DNA of 64,000 nt from an uncultured Victivallales bacterium (GTDB lineage Bacteria; Verrucomicrobiota; Lentisphaeria; Oligosphaerales; JAFGRS01): assembly GCA_903837355.1 (NCBI GenBank), contig CAILUI010000172.1, positions 1 through 64,000 on the forward strand, read 5' to 3'. The notes under the pieces are model-generated. The model had not been told where the DNA came from, did no database searches, and was given only the letters and a program-made list of their open reading frames with translations. Of the stretch, positions 9,547 through 18,140 are shown piece by piece. A program made the translations under genes and the position numbers. How positions within the stretch are numbered: the first letter of the stretch is position 1; each line of letters opens with the position of its first letter.

Positions 9547-11025
9547 CTACAGACTCAGCCCGGCTGCCGCCAGCTCGAGGGCCCGAACCATGCCGCGGGC
9601 TTTCTGGCAGGTTTCCTGGTACTCCTTGTCGGGATCGGAGTCATAGACGATCCCAGCCCCGGCCTGGACCGCCACGCGGTGACCGTCGATCTCCAGAGTG
9701 CGGATGGTGATGGCGAGGTCCATGTTGCCATCGTAACCGATATAGCCAACCGCCCCGCCGTAGGCACCACGCGGCTGCGATTCCAGCTCGTGGATGATCT
9801 GCATGGCACGGATCTTCGGAGCCCCACTCAAGGTTCCGGCCGGGAACGTCGCCCGGATCAGGTCAAAGGCGTCCAGACCCGCCGCGAGCGTGGCCTGCAC
9901 CGTCGAGACGATATGCATGACGTGACTGTAGCGCTCGATGGTCATGAAGTCCTTCACCTGCACACTCGCCGGCGCCGCCACCCGCCCCAGGTCGTTGCGG
10001 CCCAGGTCCACCAACATCAGGTGCTCGGCCCGCTCCTTCTCGTCCGCCAGCAGTTCGTCGGCGAGGGCCCGATCCTCCTGTTCCGTGGCGCCGCGCGGCC
10101 GGGTGCCCGCGATCGGACGCAACTCGGCACGGTCGCCGGTCAGGCGGACCATGACCTCGGGGCTGGACCCCACCAGCAGATGCTCGCCCACCTTCAGGTA
10201 GAAGGTGTAGGGCGAGGGGTTGATCAGGCGCAGCGCCCGGTACAGCGTGATCGGATCCGCCGGCAGCTCGCCGCTGAAGCGCTGCGACAGGACGACCTGG
10301 ATGATGTCCCCCTCGAAGATCAACTCGCGCGCCCGCCGCACCATCTCCCGAAACTGCTCTGGAGTGACGTTGGAGCTGAGCGCGGGCGCGGCCCCGGTGA
10401 GTCGCGGCCGCAGATCCACCGGGGCCTGCAGGCGCTCCTCGATGGCCGCAATGCGCCGCACCGCGTCCTGGTAGGCAGCCTTCGTGGAAGCGAAGCGGTC
10501 CGGGCGCGCTCCGGCCACGATCTTCATGGTGTGCCGCACATTGTCGAAGACGATCATGGTGTCGGTGAGCATGAAGCAGGCGGTCGGTCCGGACGGCGCC
10601 TGTTTGGGTTCCGGCAGGCGCTCAAACTCGCGCACCGTCTCGTAGTTCATGAAGCCGACGGCGCCGCCAATGAAACGCGGCAACTCCGGCAAGAGTACCG
10701 GCGCGGTCTGGGCCATGATCGCGCGCAGGGCCGTAACGCCGTGGTCAGCACTGCTCAGAACCGTGCGCTCGCCATTCGCGTCCTCCACCATCGCCTGGCC
10801 GTTCTCGACGGTGAACAACGTGTGCGGCTGCAGGCCGATGAACGAGTAACGGCCCCAGCGCATCCCCCCTTCCACGCTCTCCAGCAGGAAAAGGCGGGTG
10901 TCCCGTGCAAAGCGTGCCGCCACCGAGACCGGCGTCTCCACGTCGGCCAGATGCTCACGGTAAACGGGGATCAGATTGCCCCGCGTGCACAGGCTCTCGA
11001 ATTCCTCATAGGTCGGTGTGATCAT
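9547..11025 (-). CDS. trpE: Anthranilate synthase component I
   Basis: YTFYLKVGEHLLVGSSPEVMVRL, RPIAGTRPRGATEQED, FPAGTLSGAPKIRAMQII. Start set at MITPTYEEFESL. Confidence 0.97.
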   Translation of the reverse strand: MITPTYEEFESLCTRGNLIPVYREHLADVETPVSVAARFARDTRLFLLESVEGGMRWGRYSFIGLQPHTLFTVENGQAMVEDANGERTVLSSADHGVTALRAIMAQTAPVLLPELPRFIGGAVGFMNYETVREFERLPEPKQAPSGPTACFMLTDTMIVFDNVRHTMKIVAGARPDRFASTKAAYQDAVRRIAAIEERLQAPVDLRPRLTGAAPALSSNVTPEQFREMVRRARELIFEGDIIQVVLSQRFSGELPADPITLYRALRLINPSPYTFYLKVGEHLLVGSSPEVMVRLTGDRAELRPIAGTRPRGATEQEDRALADELLADEKERAEHLMLVDLGRNDLGRVAAPASVQVKDFMTIERYSHVMHIVSTVQATLAAGLDAFDLIRATFPAGTLSGAPKIRAMQIIHELESQPRGAYGGAVGYIGYDGNMDLAITIRTLEIDGHRVAVQAGAGIVYDSDPDKEYQETCQKARGMVRALELAAAGLSL

Positions 11026-11095
11026 GCTGGCACCTGTTTCCTGCACTCCTGCTGCGTCGCTCCAACCACCCCGCCAAAAGCCCGCTCGCTGGCCA

Positions 11096-11136
11096 CAAAA
11101 GGAAGGCCCGGGCTGGCGGAATCCGCGGCCCGGGCC
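11096..11136 (-). terminator. Candidate trp leader (attenuator) terminator hairpin
   Basis: On the minus strand: GGCCCGGGC-CGCGGATTCCGCCA-GCCCGGGCC followed by TTCCTTTTG. The 9-bp perfect stem pairs 11105-11113 with 11128-11136; it sits about 70 nt upstream of the trpE start. Confidence 0.8.
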
Positions 11137-11155
11137 CCGAAACGGCCACACGGCA

Positions 11156-11215
11156 CTACGGTACGCCCCTGCCGCACCACCGCCACTGCCATACCGCCTG
11201 ACCTGCGCCGTACAT
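11156..11215 (-). CDS. Candidate trp leader peptide, MYGAGQAVWQWRWCGRGVP*
   Basis: Minus strand ATG TAC GGC GCA GGT CAG GCG GTA TGG CAG TGG CGG TGG TGC GGC AGG GGC GTA CCG TAG: three Trp codons in five, directly upstream of the terminator hairpin and trpE. Not in the ORF track because it is too short. Confidence 0.8.
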   Translation of the reverse strand: MYGAGQAVWQWRWCGRGVP

Positions 11216-11260
11216 CACTGCTCTGCCCCAAACCGTTGTTCTAGTGTTTCGCTGCAATAG

Positions 11261-11289
11261 AACATACAGGGCACGCCGCCACCCGTCAA
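11261..11289 (-). promoter_or_regulatory. Candidate sigma70-type promoter of the trp operon
   Basis: Minus strand TTGACG (11289-11284), 17-nt spacer, TATGTT (11266-11261), about 45 nt upstream of the leader ATG. Confidence 0.6.
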
Positions 11290-11503
11290 GTCAGGCTCGC
11301 CAGGAAAAGAGCAACTCCGCCCAGGAAGGGCGCCTGCCTGCCTGCCTGCAGCGCCGACGGCGCGGTGCTGAAGGCACCGCAACCGGGCCTGCGTCTCGGT
11401 CAGGGCCAGCGGGGCAGCGTAAGGCAGGCTGCTATCAAGGCAGAGGCCGGTGCGCTGGCCGATGCCATACCGGGCCGTTGTCTGACCGATGGGGCGAGAG
11501 CCC

Positions 11504-12601
11504 TCAGGGGCGAGGGCGCGTTCCCACATAGGCCTGGTAGTCGCGGTACCATTGGGCTGCCTTATCGCTGAGTTCGGGCCGGCCGTACTGGTAGTATCCC
11601 CAGGTGACGATCCGGTCGGCATACTCCGCTGCCAGTTCAAGCTTGCTCTTCAGCCTGTCGATGGGTACGGCCCGCCATGGGGCAGCCTTGACCGTGCTGT
11701 GGTGGACCCGCCCGTAACGACGCACGTACTCCTCCATGCTTGAGCATTCGAACTCGGCTGTCTCCACATTGGCCCAGAGGGTGGCGCCGGCAGTGTCGCA
11801 GGCAGCGCGCATAGCCGCGAAGTAGGGGCGGCGCTGCTCCATGGTGCAGAACGAGAAGTGTTCGCCACTGTCCTGGAGCATGATGATGTCGAACCTACTC
11901 AGCCTGATAAGGTCTGCCCAATAGGCCTGGTACTCCTCGGGCTCGTTGAACCTGAAGTCGCCAAACACGCGCTCCCGGTCAAGGATGAAGAAGGGCGACA
12001 AAGTAACTGGCTTGGCCGGCACAGCCTCCTTACACAGGCTGACCACCGCGGGGTACAGACGCCTGAGGTAGGCGTTCATGCTGTCCCAAGCCATGTAGAT
12101 CTCGTGGGGTACGTACCACGCATGGAAGGCAGGGTGGCTGCCGTAGCGTTCGGCGATGGTCTTCACGCTGGCACCGATGGCTTTGAGTTCCTTGTCCAGG
12201 TCAAGGTCACCGTACCAGAGAGGGCTGGCGCCCGTATCGACGATGACCTGCATCTTGCGCTCGGCGCAGAGGTCAAGGACCGTAAGCATCGGGTCCTCGG
12301 CCAGGGGCTTCGCGAAGGCGGGGGCAACATGGGAGATCCAGAGCAGGTCGAAGCCGATCGCCCGCTCATCGTCCAGTTGCTTCACCCACCCGGCCCGGTC
12401 CAGTGAGGGATCAAAGGGGCGCAGGTTGCCTGAGATGACGGGGGCGCAGCGCGGCCTCTTCGTTCCCTCCTTCGAGGCGGCCCCTTGCTCAGCGCCAGCC
12501 GAGCGGCCCAAGCCTATACCCGCCGTGGCGGCCGCGGCCGCCACGGTGCCGATGAATCCACGCCGGGTCAGCCGCTCGTGTCCGCTATTCCGAACCGACA
12601 T
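11504..12601 (-). CDS. DUF4434-like (TIM-barrel glycosidase-like) secreted protein with Tat-like signal
   Basis: N-terminal LTRRGFIGTVAAAAATAGIG twin-arginine signal; family assignment from overall sequence resemblance only. Confidence 0.6.
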   Translation of the reverse strand: MSVRNSGHERLTRRGFIGTVAAAAATAGIGLGRSAGAEQGAASKEGTKRPRCAPVISGNLRPFDPSLDRAGWVKQLDDERAIGFDLLWISHVAPAFAKPLAEDPMLTVLDLCAERKMQVIVDTGASPLWYGDLDLDKELKAIGASVKTIAERYGSHPAFHAWYVPHEIYMAWDSMNAYLRRLYPAVVSLCKEAVPAKPVTLSPFFILDRERVFGDFRFNEPEEYQAYWADLIRLSRFDIIMLQDSGEHFSFCTMEQRRPYFAAMRAACDTAGATLWANVETAEFECSSMEEYVRRYGRVHHSTVKAAPWRAVPIDRLKSKLELAAEYADRIVTWGYYQYGRPELSDKAAQWYRDYQAYVGTRPRP

Positions 12602-12790
12602 GGCTTTCTCTCCTTGCCGTTCGCGTTCGTCCGCGTGGTGAAACTGGCCAGACGTGTGGCTGCCGTCTCAATTGGGTTTGACCTGAACGGGGATTCCCGG
12701 AAGTGTGTTGGCGGGGGAGAGCCGCGCGGCCGAGCTGGCGTGGGTACGGTTGGCGTTGGCGGGCGGCGGACGAACGAGCCACGCGGAGCT

Positions 12791-15739
12791 TCACATGGAC
12801 GGTTTCTGGATGACCTCCATGATCAGCATCGGGTTTGACTCCACGTCGGTGCTGACGAAGTAAACCGGTTTCCAGACGCCGCCCATGCCTAAAGTGTTCA
12901 GGACTCGTACGGCGATCAGGTTCTCCTTGCCCGGATTGAGGAAGGGCCTGGGGTCGAACATGAAGGGGGTTGCCCAGATATCCACTGGCTTGAGGCCGGT
13001 GGATGCAGAGGTGTGCGCAAACGCTTTCTGGCCGTTTATCCAGATTTCCGCATCCTCATCCACGGCCCCAAACAGCATGTATGACAGCTTGCCGCTGCCG
13101 AAGTCCTGCGGAACCTGGAACGTCTGCCTGTACCAGCCATACCCCAGGTAATTGGGAAACCCCTGTTTTTCCCAGCCGTGGCCTTGATCGCTGCGCACCT
13201 CTGCCCAGTCGGCGTCGCTGACTTCGGGGGCATACCATTTCGCGGGGACGCCCGCTGCGTCCGCGTCGGGTTTGAACTTCCAGACATCACCGAGGCGCTG
13301 TGCCATTACCTTGGGCAGCTTCAAGGTGAACGTCTCCCGCCAGAACGCGATCTTCTGCTCCGCCCCCGGCGCCCCTTCCGCAAAATGGGTTATTCCTTCG
13401 CTCTTGACCACCTGCTCAAATTCAGCGATGAGCGCACCGTAGTCAGTGCCGTCGGTGGCTCTACCCATCGGCACATCCCCTATACGCATTGCCTGCAGTT
13501 GCATGGAGTAAGCCGGATAGCCGATATCCTGAGAGAGTTTCACATACATCACGGGAAGTTTCGCAAGTTTCACCCGGCGCAGGACTTCGGGGTCTTTGGC
13601 AAGCGCTTCCGCCTCGCTGAAGAGTCGGAAGGACCGCTTCAGGAAGTCCTTTGACAAGGGCGCCCACTCCGGCAAGAAGCACATGTCGACCATGATCGGA
13701 TTCCCGGCTACCGTGGTGCCCAACGGGTGGGGCCGATCATGATAGGTCTCCCACATATCCCACAGCATCTTGTTGTATTCCCAGATCGGGGCAGCAGCCT
13801 CAGCATAGTAGCCGTAGATGAAGTCGCGCATCAGCGCCTGCGTATCCAAGGCGGGATTCCAGAGCTGCTTTCCCCAGACCCAGGAACGCATGGGGCCGTT
13901 ATCGGAGCCGGGGCTCTGGTAGGCTCCCTGGAGCATGACGCCTTGGGCGTTGTGGGCGATGTAGAAACGGATATCCGGGGTCACCACGGGCATGTTTGGC
14001 ATAGGCAACGAGTAGCCGCTGAAGTTCACCGTGTAGTCCCAGATGTGAATTCTGGCCCCGATCGCCGCCCAGCCCTTCATCGCGGCCTGGAACTGCTCCG
14101 TCTCCGTGACGGTCAGGAATGGGGTGGCCCAGGCATGGCGGTCCGTGCAGAGCTGGATCACTACGTTAGGACGTGGCTTCACGGTTTTCGGCGGCAGGAA
14201 CGTGTCGGTATAGGCCAGGGTCGATACCTTCACGTTCGGGAAGTCTGGCGCGATGGCGTCCGCAACGCCATTGACGAAGATGAGCAGCGGGCCGGCCAGC
14301 GATCCCTCCGCGTCGGTGATTCTCTTGCAGTTCGGGCAGGCGCAACCGCAGGGGGGGCCGTCGTTCTGAGAGACGCTGATCAGCTCGGCGTTCGGATTGT
14401 TCTTCAGGATCTCCTTGACGCGCGCGATGACCAACTGCAGGACGTCCGGGTTGGTGACGCAGAGTTGATGCGCGTTCCGCTTGCCGTCGTTCTCCGCGAA
14501 GTACTCCGGATGATCCTTGAAGTAGCGGTCCGCAGGAAGCAGACCGGCGAAGGTATGGCAGAAGAACCCGCCGACGAAATTCACGTTGCCGCCGTAGTTT
14601 TCCGAGATGACTATACTGGTTGAACTTGTGCGGTTGCGCAGGGACCAGGTCGCATCGAAAGCATCCCAGTAGTAGGGGTCACGGATCTCGAGCACGGGCA
14701 CGAATCGCCGGGGAACGGGCCGGAAGTGCAGATCCGGGATATGCGGGATGGTGCTCGCGTCACGGTGGTACCACCGGCAGCCCAAGTCTTCCTCGAGGAG
14801 CGCATAAACAGCGTTGATCGGACCGCGCCGGCTGCCGCCAAGCAGGAACAGGTTCGCGCCCGCTACCTCGATGGCGTAGCCCTCCGTGCCAAGATTGGCG
14901 TCGCTGAAGCCGTGAGTCGAAGCGAGGCTGGTCCTGCCTATGCTTATGAATCTCCCCGTTACCTTGGTGTCGGCAGTCTCGCTAACGACCGGAAAACGGC
15001 TGCCCGTCATTACCTTGAGCCAGGCGCAGAGATCGGCGGCGGCCTTCTGGTCTTGGGTAGTCGCAACCGCGGGTAGCACCACGGTGTAGTCCGTAGCGCC
15101 ATGCGCTGACAGGGTCAAGGTCTTGGCGGATCGTCCTTGTGGTTTCAGGGCATTCCGCCAATGCTTCGGCATCGCAGTTACGATGCTTGTATCGTGATCA
15201 ATAATGATGGCTCCAACATTATCAAAACCATCGTAATTCGTGCTTTTATCGTCTACATAGAAAAATACATTGTATGTTCCTTTGAGGACATTCGGCTTGA
15301 ATTTGACTCTGTAGGTGACCGTAAGAACATCCGCAGTCTTATCAATTCTGGTGTTTTCACAATCAAGATATCCTTGGTCGTTTTCGATGATTATGCCTGG
15401 TGCACCGGGAGTCCCGATCGCTTCTGTCGCATTCCAGAATCCGTGTTTGACAATCGCCAGTTCATTCTTGGGAACATCGTAACCGATGTAGAACCCACTC
15501 AACTGATTACCGCCTCGGCAAACGACCAAGTAAGTGGAGTTCAGGAGGCCGAGATCGCCGGCATACTGATATTTCGCGGTCACTGTATGCCAGGTGTCGA
15601 CCGCCAAGGGTTCCGCAAGCTCAGCGCCTTGGCCATTGACGTCTACGCCCAGATTCTGCGGAGTCGCCGCGCAGAGGCAGGGTGCCGCAGCGCACCCCAG
15701 GATAGTGACGCACAGGCAAAGATACAGTCGTGTCTTCAT
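12791..15739 (-). CDS. DUF4838 domain-containing secreted protein (alpha-glucuronidase-like N-terminal domain)
   Basis: Signal peptide MKTRLYLCLCVTILGCAAAPCLCA; GAINAVYALLEEDLGCRWY-like segment (GPINAVYALLEEDLGCRWYHRD) and HQLCVTNPDVLQLV...CPNCKR, typical of DUF4838 proteins; C-terminal jelly-roll-like region. Confidence 0.75.
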   Translation of the reverse strand: MKTRLYLCLCVTILGCAAAPCLCAATPQNLGVDVNGQGAELAEPLAVDTWHTVTAKYQYAGDLGLLNSTYLVVCRGGNQLSGFYIGYDVPKNELAIVKHGFWNATEAIGTPGAPGIIIENDQGYLDCENTRIDKTADVLTVTYRVKFKPNVLKGTYNVFFYVDDKSTNYDGFDNVGAIIIDHDTSIVTAMPKHWRNALKPQGRSAKTLTLSAHGATDYTVVLPAVATTQDQKAAADLCAWLKVMTGSRFPVVSETADTKVTGRFISIGRTSLASTHGFSDANLGTEGYAIEVAGANLFLLGGSRRGPINAVYALLEEDLGCRWYHRDASTIPHIPDLHFRPVPRRFVPVLEIRDPYYWDAFDATWSLRNRTSSTSIVISENYGGNVNFVGGFFCHTFAGLLPADRYFKDHPEYFAENDGKRNAHQLCVTNPDVLQLVIARVKEILKNNPNAELISVSQNDGPPCGCACPNCKRITDAEGSLAGPLLIFVNGVADAIAPDFPNVKVSTLAYTDTFLPPKTVKPRPNVVIQLCTDRHAWATPFLTVTETEQFQAAMKGWAAIGARIHIWDYTVNFSGYSLPMPNMPVVTPDIRFYIAHNAQGVMLQGAYQSPGSDNGPMRSWVWGKQLWNPALDTQALMRDFIYGYYAEAAAPIWEYNKMLWDMWETYHDRPHPLGTTVAGNPIMVDMCFLPEWAPLSKDFLKRSFRLFSEAEALAKDPEVLRRVKLAKLPVMYVKLSQDIGYPAYSMQLQAMRIGDVPMGRATDGTDYGALIAEFEQVVKSEGITHFAEGAPGAEQKIAFWRETFTLKLPKVMAQRLGDVWKFKPDADAAGVPAKWYAPEVSDADWAEVRSDQGHGWEKQGFPNYLGYGWYRQTFQVPQDFGSGKLSYMLFGAVDEDAEIWINGQKAFAHTSASTGLKPVDIWATPFMFDPRPFLNPGKENLIAVRVLNTLGMGGVWKPVYFVSTDVESNPMLIMEVIQKPSM

Positions 15740-15861
15740 GTGGAGTCCTGTTTTGTGGATAGGAAGCCTCATCCCCAGGGACGCGAGGCAGAGTATAGCC
15801 CTGGGGAAAGCCGTTTCCTATCGGCCATCGCCTGCGGCGCAGTGGACTTGCCAGTCTGAGC

Positions 15862-16074
15862 GTGGGCTGGAAGGATGCAGCCGGAACGTGGACTGCGCAC
15901 GCACAGAACCGGCGACTCGTCGGCGTGGAGCCAGGCGACGCCGCGGGATGGCGCGAGATCGTCGGGCTCGTGGAGGCGCCGCCGGAGGCTGGCCAACTCG
16001 TCCTCATGGCAAATGCCACCGGCCAACTCAGCGACGCCGACCGCTGCTGGTTCGACGATGCCGCGCTGAAATAG
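15862..16074 (+). pseudogene. Possible 3' remnant of a carbohydrate-binding-type gene
   Basis: In-frame peptide GWKDAAGTWTAHAQNRRLVGVEPGDAAGWREIVGLVEAPPEAGQLVLMANATGQLSDADRCWFDDAALK* resembles the C-terminus of a CBM-like domain but has no upstream gene body. Confidence 0.4.
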
Positions 16075-16175
16075 GGGCGACGGGCCGAGCGGGCCAGCAC
16101 CAAGACAGCGCGCGGGCTCGGCCGGCCGGCCCAGGAAGCCCTCCGGCCTGATTCCATCGCGGTCCAGCCTGTGGG

Positions 16176-18140
16176 CTACAGCGTGCTCAGGTCCGGAATC
16201 AGGGTGAACACGCGTTCCCAGTCCACGCCCTCGCCTTGGCCGTCAGCGGGCTGAACCAGCACCAGAAGTGGATTGGCACCCCAGGCGCCAAAGGTCAGGC
16301 GCCGACAGGACGTCTGCCACCAGTAGCGCGAGACCGAAGCATGCCGACTATGACCATCCGTGAACCAGTACACGGCTTCCCGGCGCTCATTGCCGCGCGT
16401 CAACTCGACGCAGGCGGCCGCGCCGCCCGGCAGGGGGAACGGACGGCGCGTGCTCAGCCTCCAGCCGGCCCCCCGGAAACAATAGACCGGATCGTGCACA
16501 GCGTGCCGGTCCTTCGAGCCGTCGACCGCAATCACCAGCACGCTCCCGGAACGCATCTGGTAGAGCCGCTTAACCGTTTCAGCATTGCGATAGACGTCGG
16601 CTTCAGTCCGCGAGAGGGGCATATCAACGCTCGAGAACCCGAGCCCTGCACTCGACAGGTCCTGCAGGCGCCGGGAGGAACCGGCCACAGGAACCAGTTC
16701 CCAGAGCAGGGTTACGGTCGCGGCCAGGGCTACTGCCAGCGGCCGCCAGCACGTGTTCCCCGCGACGGACACAGGGCGTGATGGCGGGGCACGACGCAGC
16801 CCCAGAAGACCGGCGGCCGCGGCGACCAGACTAAGGCCCAGCCGCAGTCCCACGACCCCCTTCACCCCAAGGCCGGAAGCCACCCAGCCGAGGGCCGGCA
16901 TCCAGGATACAGCCAGGCCAAACCAGAGCAGTGTCCAGCCGCTCAGCGGTAGGAACGCCGCCGCCGCCAGCGCCAGCGCCGCATGCTTCAGGACATTGAG
17001 GGAAGCGGCCGTACCCACCAGGAGCAGCACCAGCGCGAGGACCGGCAGAGAGGGGATATGGGCCTGGCGAACTCCAGCGTCGGCGGTCCGCCAGGATGCC
17101 AGCAGGGCGGCCAGCACCGGCAGCAACCAGAGCGCCAGCATGGCCTGCCCGCCCCGGTCAAACGGCGAGTCGTGCCACGTCCGCACCAGATCAGCGCACA
17201 GCAGAGCACAGAACAGCAGGGCCGCGAGTCTTACCCCGTACGGGACCCCCCGCACGCGCTCTCGGCCGAAGCGCAGCAGCCACGGCACCCATGAGAAGCC
17301 AGCCAGGCAGAGCAGGAACATCAGGACCAGCACCAGAACACCGCTGAGAACGTGAAACCGCCCCGTGGCAAAGCCCGAGCCAAAGCTTAAGGCGACCGCG
17401 GTGGTCAGCAGGACCCGGAGGGTGTTGGCACACCAGGCCGCCGCCACCAGAGCGGGCACCACCCACCAGTAGCCACGGGATGCACGAAACTGCCGATGGG
17501 CCACGACCAGCCCGGCGATCAGCATCGCCTGCAGCACCCCCAACCCGGAACACTCCGGGTCGACCGAGATCGGCAGTCCCTGGACCACGACCAGGACACC
17601 TTGCCGTTCGACCGCGAACCCCAGCGCGCTAAAGAGACGATCGGCCACGCCCGCGGCCGAGAGGCGGAAATACCAGCCCAGCCAGTCGGTCTCCAGCGCC
17701 AGCCAGGGAAAGGCCAGCCACAGGAGCGGTAGCAGCCGCGCCACCGTCGGCCGCCGCGCCGGCTCGAGTCGCAGCACCAGAAGACTCCACGTGGCGACGG
17801 TCCAGGCCAGAGCGAGCAGCACGGTCAGATTGAGCACGATGCCCGCCATCCAGGCCAGGGCTGCCAGTCCCAGCCATTGCCGGTCCACCCCGGCCACGCC
17901 CGCCCGCCAACGCCAAGGCCGGCCGCACCACCAGAAAAGCGGGAACGCCACCAGCAGCGGCAGTACCTCCCCCGCGCTCGCCAGCCAACTGCGGTCGCGC
18001 CACCAGATGAACCCCCCAACGGCGCCCAACGCCAGCAGCCAGACCTTCTCGAACCCCGTCAGTCGGTCCGCGACGCCGGGTGACGCGCTGCCGTCACCAG
18101 GACGGGATGCCGACATGGACTCGGTTGCCGGTAGGCTCAT
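16176..18140 (-). CDS. Exosortase/archaeosortase family protein with C-terminal EpsI-like domain
   Basis: Multiple TM segments. Exosortase catalytic signature: Cys in SVDPECSGLGVLQAM, Arg in CANTLRVLLTTAVAL, His in GRFHVLSGVLVL. C-terminal HDPVYCFRGAGW resembles EpsI. Confidence 0.88.
   Translation of the reverse strand: MSLPATESMSASRPGDGSASPGVADRLTGFEKVWLLALGAVGGFIWWRDRSWLASAGEVLPLLVAFPLFWWCGRPWRWRAGVAGVDRQWLGLAALAWMAGIVLNLTVLLALAWTVATWSLLVLRLEPARRPTVARLLPLLWLAFPWLALETDWLGWYFRLSAAGVADRLFSALGFAVERQGVLVVVQGLPISVDPECSGLGVLQAMLIAGLVVAHRQFRASRGYWWVVPALVAAAWCANTLRVLLTTAVALSFGSGFATGRFHVLSGVLVLVLMFLLCLAGFSWVPWLLRFGRERVRGVPYGVRLAALLFCALLCADLVRTWHDSPFDRGGQAMLALWLLPVLAALLASWRTADAGVRQAHIPSLPVLALVLLLVGTAASLNVLKHAALALAAAAFLPLSGWTLLWFGLAVSWMPALGWVASGLGVKGVVGLRLGLSLVAAAAGLLGLRRAPPSRPVSVAGNTCWRPLAVALAATVTLLWELVPVAGSSRRLQDLSSAGLGFSSVDMPLSRTEADVYRNAETVKRLYQMRSGSVLVIAVDGSKDRHAVHDPVYCFRGAGWRLSTRRPFPLPGGAAACVELTRGNERREAVYWFTDGHSRHASVSRYWWQTSCRRLTFGAWGANPLLVLVQPADGQGEGVDWERVFTLIPDLSTL

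Noticed and set aside
11221-11268. Alternative short leader ORF MFYCSETLEQRFGAEQ* upstream of trpE
   Set aside because: Contains no Trp codons and begins at or inside the putative -10 box; the downstream Trp-rich ORF fits much better.
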